64,000 nucleotides of DNA from Capitella teleta (Eukaryota > Annelida > Polychaeta > Capitellidae): contig KB301197.1 of assembly GCA_000328365.1 (NCBI GenBank), positions 166,720 through 230,719 of the forward strand, in the 5' to 3' direction. The position numbers and the translations under genes are program-made. The notes beneath the pieces are model-generated. The model did not search any database. It worked only from the letters and a program-made list of their open reading frames with translations, and was not told the DNA's origin. Positions 58,831-64,000 of this stretch are shown piece by piece. How positions within the stretch are numbered: position 1 is the stretch's first letter; each line of letters begins with the position of its first letter.

Positions 58831-61367
58831 ATGGCGATGTCCAGGAAAGCTACCAACAATGTAATATTTTAACTTGTTATAGTCAATTCATCCCCATTTT
58901 ATGTTTTAATGATATAAAATAATCACAATCATGTCATTGTCGCGTATAACATGCGAATCACAAGTCCCCCAATTTGCTTCTTCCCCCAAGACGACCTGTT
59001 TTCATTGTGTATTGTTTACCCATGCCCCTCGCCCGTTCAACCTTTGCGACTTCCGACGAACGCTATACGTTGGACATCATTAGTCCTTGTACAGCCAGTT
59101 TAACCGCTTAAGCCTCAAAGTATCCAGAATCCTATGGAAATGCAGTTAGTGTTTGTGAAGCCAGAGTTCTTAAGAGCTGCATGCCTGGATTGAATTTATA
59201 TATTGAGTCCAACTCCAAGGCTCAGCGACGGGGCGATCGCTTAAGCGCGGCGCGATGTGCACATAGCTGTATTATATTCACATTCAATCAATCCCTTTGA
59301 AGCCTATCCTTATACAGTAACTATGACCGATCCTGATGTCCCGTGGATCTGCCCTACCGTGTCAGGCCCAAAATCAGTCCACACTAATTAAAATTTTAGG
59401 CTTCCAGGATAACTTACAGTTTTCACTTTGACTTTCATGCAAAAGATCTGACAAAATAATATCATCCATGCTGCAGCTTGCAAATGGCCACAACAACCTA
59501 TCGGGGTTTTAGATTTACTGCTGAACTCTTTTCATATCACCAGTGCCCTACATTTACCAAGAAAAATGTACAAAAAGTTTAAAACAGAATATTTTTAGAA
59601 AGAGTCAAAAACTATTGATGTGAGATATGATTAGAATGGATTATATTGTGATGTATTCATGAGAAGAAACTTAGTAGGCTATTATAATATTATTGTTGGA
59701 GTAAGGCGATTTTTCTTAAGGATAGGTTAGCGTTATATGGCAAACTATATGTGTATATTTATGCGGCATTTGATACGCCTAGTCGAAGCCCCAAGTGGGC
59801 CCAAGTTCAACCCAAGTCCGCAACACAACTGTTTAACTAGCCAATCTGTGAAAAATTGCAGAGTAACCCAATTGGTAAGGCTTCTTGGTGTTGGGAATTT
59901 GGGTATCTTCTTGCAGAAAAAATTATAATCAATATATATATAATAGTATCAGAGTATAATAATTCAATTAAAGGTGTGGAGTTCTGACCCTGAGAAATTT
60001 CTGCCTAAAATTTTGTCGCCAAATTGCCAAAATTAAATTATTTTTATTTGTTAAATAGTAAATTATCCCACGCGATCATTTGCTCACAATTTTCTTTGAT
60101 TCATTTTCAGGTCCGTTTGCCTCCTGAGGTGAACAGGATTTTGTATGTGAAGAATTTGCCATACAGAATCACCGCTGAAGAAATGTACGATATTTTTGGG
60201 AAATACGGAGCTATTAGACAAATCCGAGTGTAAGTTGTATTGCTCTCTTCTGCTCTCTTTCTTCTCTCATCATCCATAATCCTTATAGGAGCAACTCTCA
60301 AGACACGAAAGGAACTGCGTTTGTGGTTTATGAGGACATCTTTGACGCAAAGAATGCGTGCGATCATTTGTCGGGTTTCAACGTCTGCAACCGTTATCTC
60401 GTGGTATTATACTACCAGCCCAACAAGGTTTGCACTTTATCTCACTTTATCTGCTCTTATTACTGTTGAAGCTGGCACTCTGGTATCAGTTTCCGGGGAA
60501 TTTATATCTTATACGATCGGCCCTCATTAATCCGTTTTAATCTGGCTCCCTTAATACTTCCACACGATGCTTGGTGTAGTCAATGATTGGCTGTTGATTT
60601 GCATAATAATTCTTTGCTGCTTTTCTGAATTGATACGCTTGACATGCTGGAAAGGGCGCCGAGACATGTCATGTCATCGCAGTAATGCAGTTTGTAATTG
60701 GATTTAGATTTTCATGTTACGGTATGGTTCAATTCCCTTTGGGGAGGGCAAGAAGTACTTAGAATAGAGGGACGTCATGTGTCAGCAGATCAACAGCAAG
60801 CGAGGGAGTTTTACTTTCATTATAAAAGCATATTTCGACGATCTTAGGGTATAATACATTATGATTTGAGAATAGATTCTTCAGGAAAGCAGAAATTGGT
60901 GGCTGATTCTTGAGAACAGTGATCAAAGTCGGAATCGTTCCACCCCTGATGCTGTGGGATGGATCTGTTACAATGCTAATTCAACTTATTAATCCGATGG
61001 TCCAACTCTGACTGCGCGATCGTTCAGAGGTTCCGTATTGTCCAAAAGAAAAGAACGGTTTGCTTGGAGCTTGTGTGGTTGAACTACACCCCATAGGGAC
61101 CCCAGCTGAGGCATATTTTTTAATCCAACTCCCTATTGATCTGACCAGAATAACTGAAGAAATCTGGTCGGATTAACGAGGGTCGACTGTGATAATTTCT
61201 TTAACATACTGGACACGAAAAGTTATTTTCTTTCTGTGTGTTTTTCTGCTCTCAAGATTCAATGTCATTGCTTCCAATTTCAGGTGTACAAGAAAGTTGA
61301 TCAGGACAAGAAACAAGAAGAATTGGACCGAATGAAGGCCAAATATGGACTCAGTACTCCCAAGTGA
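58831..61367 (+). CDS. SF3B6: SF3B6 (SF3b14/p14) splicing factor
   Basis: SF3B6 is a U2 snRNP SF3b subunit with an RRM that contacts the branch-site adenosine and binds SF3B1. Exons: 58831-58860, 60111-60229, 60289-60427, 61284-61367. They give 123 residues; human has 125. The sequence is highly conserved: [58 protein letters not shown] and [14 protein letters not shown]. The tyrosine that contacts the branch adenosine in human (Y22) is at the same number here. Both RNP motifs are intact (RNP2 ILYVKNL, RNP1 KGTAFVVY). The C-terminal helix [21 protein letters not shown] ends KYGLSTPK. Exon 1 carries only ten codons and is separated by a 1.25-kb intron. Confidence 0.97.
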
Positions 61368-63338
61368 TCTCCTGCCTCTTGATGTGTGTGTGATGTGCGA
61401 ATGTTGCGCGAGTGAAGAACGATTCTCTCACTTTTCTCATCTTATCCTCGTCAAATGATTTTATTGTAAACAAAATTTATCTCACATTTATTGCGTTTCT
61501 CTTTTTCGTATTAAAATATAATTGATAATTTCGTTACATTTTTAGTTATTTTGTTATTTTTGTTTACGAATCAGTCGCATGAGCGTTGAAGATGTAAAGT
61601 TAAGACTTTGATTTCTACAACTTTTTTGTGCTAAAATCGCAGCCGCAAATGTATGATTGTTAGCTTGAATCACCTCCGAATCAACAAGATTCCACATGAA
61701 CATGCAATATACCACTGGGCTGTAGGCTTGTAGTTAAAAATTCCTTAATAACAAGATTCCCAGCTCTTGCATTTGACTAAAAAGAGGCTTCTGATGTGGT
61801 TGTCTGTGTTGACGGCATGGAATTGAATTCAATGAGTATTGGGTTTCGTGAATCTGACTCAGTGTTACTTTTGGTCGCAGTATGACAACATTTGTCTACC
61901 AGGGAATCATCCATGCCTTTTTGGTGACCTTGATCAAGTGATATTAGAGATCAACAGGCAGCAATTGTGAGTTGCGTGTGGTCATATTAGAATCCTTGTT
62001 GCATTGAAATTCACCGCCAGTGGTGAAGCAGCAAAATTATGCAGCCGTGAGGGAAAGTTCAGAAACAAGCACAGACAATGCCGTTCCAATTGACTATTAC
62101 TGTAATTATTGAGAAATGTTCCTGCTTGCAACATTATACATTTACTAGTAGAAGTTCAAACTGCGAAAGGGCCAAGGAAGATTCGATAGTCCTGATAGCT
62201 ACTGCATAACCGAATAATATGACTTTTTATAATCTTTCCAAGAACTGGCTGAAATGGAGGTAATTATTGGATGTAGAAGTTTGAGAAACCAAGTTAGGAG
62301 CTTCAGCAATGCATCTATACAAACAGAGCAGTCAGCACCTGCCAACTAAGATATTGTACTAATTCAAAAGGTTTTGAAAATTTTTTTATTACAGCAACAA
62401 CAAACAAATTATAATGAATCAAAAAAAGAAAAATCCCAACAGAAAAACAGAGACAACCACAATAAAAGTGATCAGAAAGAGAACTGCAAGAGTTAATAAA
62501 CCCAGCTCCTGAATTGAGCTGTCACACTCACAATTTCATTGAAACTGCCTCCTCTCCAAATAGCTAATTAACATGGCTTGCAGAGGCTGATGCTAGGGAA
62601 ATACGGAAGCTCCATATATAATACGCGAACAATTTTTGCTTTCAAATTCGAGTATAACAGGTTGCTATGGTGATCATAAAAATGGATTAAAATCCTTAAA
62701 AAAATGGGACTAATTAAATCATGAGGAAAAAAAAATTAAAAGAATTCTGTTGTCAGTAGTGTTTCAGTCAACTTCAGAGCCAATATTTGAACGCTGATTG
62801 TGAACACGATCTCAATTTCAGTTCAAAGAAAAAATATATATGTTGTGATGAAGGGTTTGCCTTGTACATAATCTCATTTTAACAGCGCATACACACAAAC
62901 AGAGAATTCTATAGAGAATAATATAATAATAATATGCACCTATTTATATTTTGAATGGGGAGTCTATAGCATTAGCAAACTGAGGTAGCACGCACATTTG
63001 GAATAGAACAGAAATATATGTATGAATGCTTTCAGAATTAGCAGAAATCTTAGTTACCAGGTACCTTTGTATCAGGCTGAATGAAACGGAGGCTTCTCAG
63101 GACTCCTTACTCAGTAATGCAATATGACTTAGCTGAGGAGTTATATACACGTACTCAGCACGGTTACAAGCTAAGCGCTGACTCATAAAAATAGCAGGAT
63201 GGAAAAAAGGTTCAAAGTTCAACAAGGCACCCTAAGGGATGTTATAGCAGCACACATCCTGGTCGAAATTAGTGAACACAGACGTAAAATAATGGCCTCG
63301 TAGTGACCAGCGGGTAAGAGCGGATGAGATAAGCGCTG
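61368..63338. other. Intergenic stretch between SF3B6 and the last gene
   Basis: Contains the SF3B6 3'UTR and probably the 3'UTR of the minus-strand gene ending at 63339 (minus-strand AATAAA at 62390-62385). No coding segment was recognised. Confidence 0.45.
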
Positions 63339-63572
63339 CTAGTCTGGCTTCGTTCGTATGACCCACTCGGCATTTGGGTTCACTCTGTAGAGGGCTAAAA
63401 TTTTGGTGTCACTCTCCAATCTTCTCTCGCCTGCAGAACAATCATAGTAACCATGACGACTCGCAAATATATTTTCTCTCGCGATACATACCTATGTTTC
63501 CACCTTGTTCGAATAAGCAGGGATTACCAGGCGAGACCACATCATCATCATAACCACTCTCCCGGTTCCTGT

Positions 63573-63608
<36 letters not shown>

Positions 63609-64000
63609 AATATAACTCAACATTATGGGTGATTCCCGAACCCTGTGTTAGCCAACTGAACGGCTGAGCTGCGGCAAAATCGAGCCACAATGTCTGAGGC
63701 AGTGGTCGTGCCATCCAGCTGTACAGCCGTGGCACACATGTTCATGTGAGGTGCCTGCACCCGTATGACGCCGGCCTGGAAGTCTCCCTCATGCTGCACT
63801 TGCGGTTTTTTCGGTGTGTCTGACTTGTCTTTTCTCCCGAGAAACTTCATAATCTGCTGAAGGAACAGAACAATCCCAGCTCAGCATGCGTTCTCAAAGA
63901 GACGCAAAACACCCACCGATTTATTTCCGCTCGATCGCATCTGATCCGCTTCGTACTGGTGTCGTATTTGTGAGATCATGAACGAGGGGACCGACCAGAG
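63339..64000 (-). CDS. 3' end of an unidentified gene, possible Ras-association-like C-terminus
   Basis: Partial: the 5' part is beyond the window edge. Exons in coding order: 64000-63917 (continuing upstream), 63856-about 63672, 63568-63492, 63430-63339. The protein reads ...LWSVPSFMISQIRHQYEADQ, then FLGRKDKSDTPKKP, VIRVQAPHMNMCATAVQLDG, TASDIVARFCR, GNPCLFEQGGNIGERRLESD and ILALYRVNPNAEWVIRTKPD-stop. A strand, a turn, a helix (TASDIVARFC), then LFE-GGNIGERRL and a final WVIR strand look like a ubiquitin/Ras-association fold. I could not name the family. The second exon has a NAGNAG acceptor (CAGCAG) that would add or drop one glutamine. Its donor has two in-frame options (after ..SAV or ..ANT). 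Confidence 0.6.
63569..63604. repeat. Poly(A) tract in the last intron
   Basis: About 28 consecutive A residues, which read as the polypyrimidine tract before an exon acceptor on the minus strand. Confidence 0.8.

Noticed and set aside
60725-60740. GGTTCAATTCC-like tRNA B-box
   Set aside because: No A-box, no cloverleaf stems and no acceptor pairing around it.

Overview
The window is nuclear DNA from an animal, very probably a marine-type invertebrate. Every gene is split by GT-AG introns. The gene set is metazoan: a gamma-syntrophin, an mRNA capping enzyme with phosphatase and guanylyltransferase fused, and a TPD52-family protein. The background is AT-rich and dotted with small inverted-repeat transposons. 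Many introns are only about 45-60 nt (FBXO10, RNGTT, DDX54), while others are kilobases long (SNTG, TPD52, SF3B6). I cannot name the species. A tunicate or another invertebrate deuterostome would fit, but that is a guess.

Layout: (1) 1,088-4,706 (+) FBXO10-type F-box/beta-helix protein, 13 exons. (2) 6,968-17,908 (-) gamma-syntrophin, 12 exons, convergent with FBXO10. (3) 18,000-25,000 mostly non-coding, with a pyrimidine minisatellite at 23.44-23.95 kb. (4) 25,064-29,417 (+) EFHC1-type DM10/EF-hand axonemal protein, with a tandemly duplicated exon and a 50-N assembly gap. (5) 30,425-33,733 (+) TMEM18, with a LINE fragment in intron 1 and a hAT-like element in intron 4. (6) 34,278-38,138 (-) DDX54/Dbp10 DEAD-box helicase, 19 exons. 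(7) 38.5-42.5 kb mobile-element cluster: an inverted-repeat element, a broken Ty3/gypsy-like gag fossil, a partial MITE and a 5'-truncated LINE. (8) 44,535-47,314 (+) RNGTT capping enzyme, 17 exons. (9) 48,429-58,501 (-) TPD52/TPD54-like gene with two alternative first exons. (10) 58,831-61,367 (+) SF3B6 (p14), head-to-head with the distal TPD52 start. (11) 63,339-64,000 (-) the 3' end of an unidentified gene that may end in a Ras-association-like fold.

I joined exons by hand. In every complete model the phases agree through to a single stop and the total length is close to the human protein. The one doubtful junction is exon 3/4 of FBXO10; EFHC1 is interrupted by the gap. The genes are not an operon or a pathway. 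Three (RNGTT, SF3B6, DDX54) act in RNA capping, splicing and ribosome biogenesis, and the rest are unrelated.

The most interesting finding is in the EFHC1 gene. It holds two homologous copies of one exon, each exactly 151 nt and in the same phase, with 30 of 50 residues identical. Only one copy can be used per mRNA without a frameshift. This is the signature of mutually exclusive splicing in a protein of the ciliary doublet lumen. Other points are a conserved CaaX tail on FBXO10, a 133-residue alternative N-terminus for the TPD52-like protein, a poly(A) signal 6 nt after the DDX54 stop, and several well-bounded inverted-repeat transposons, one with an 8-bp target duplication.
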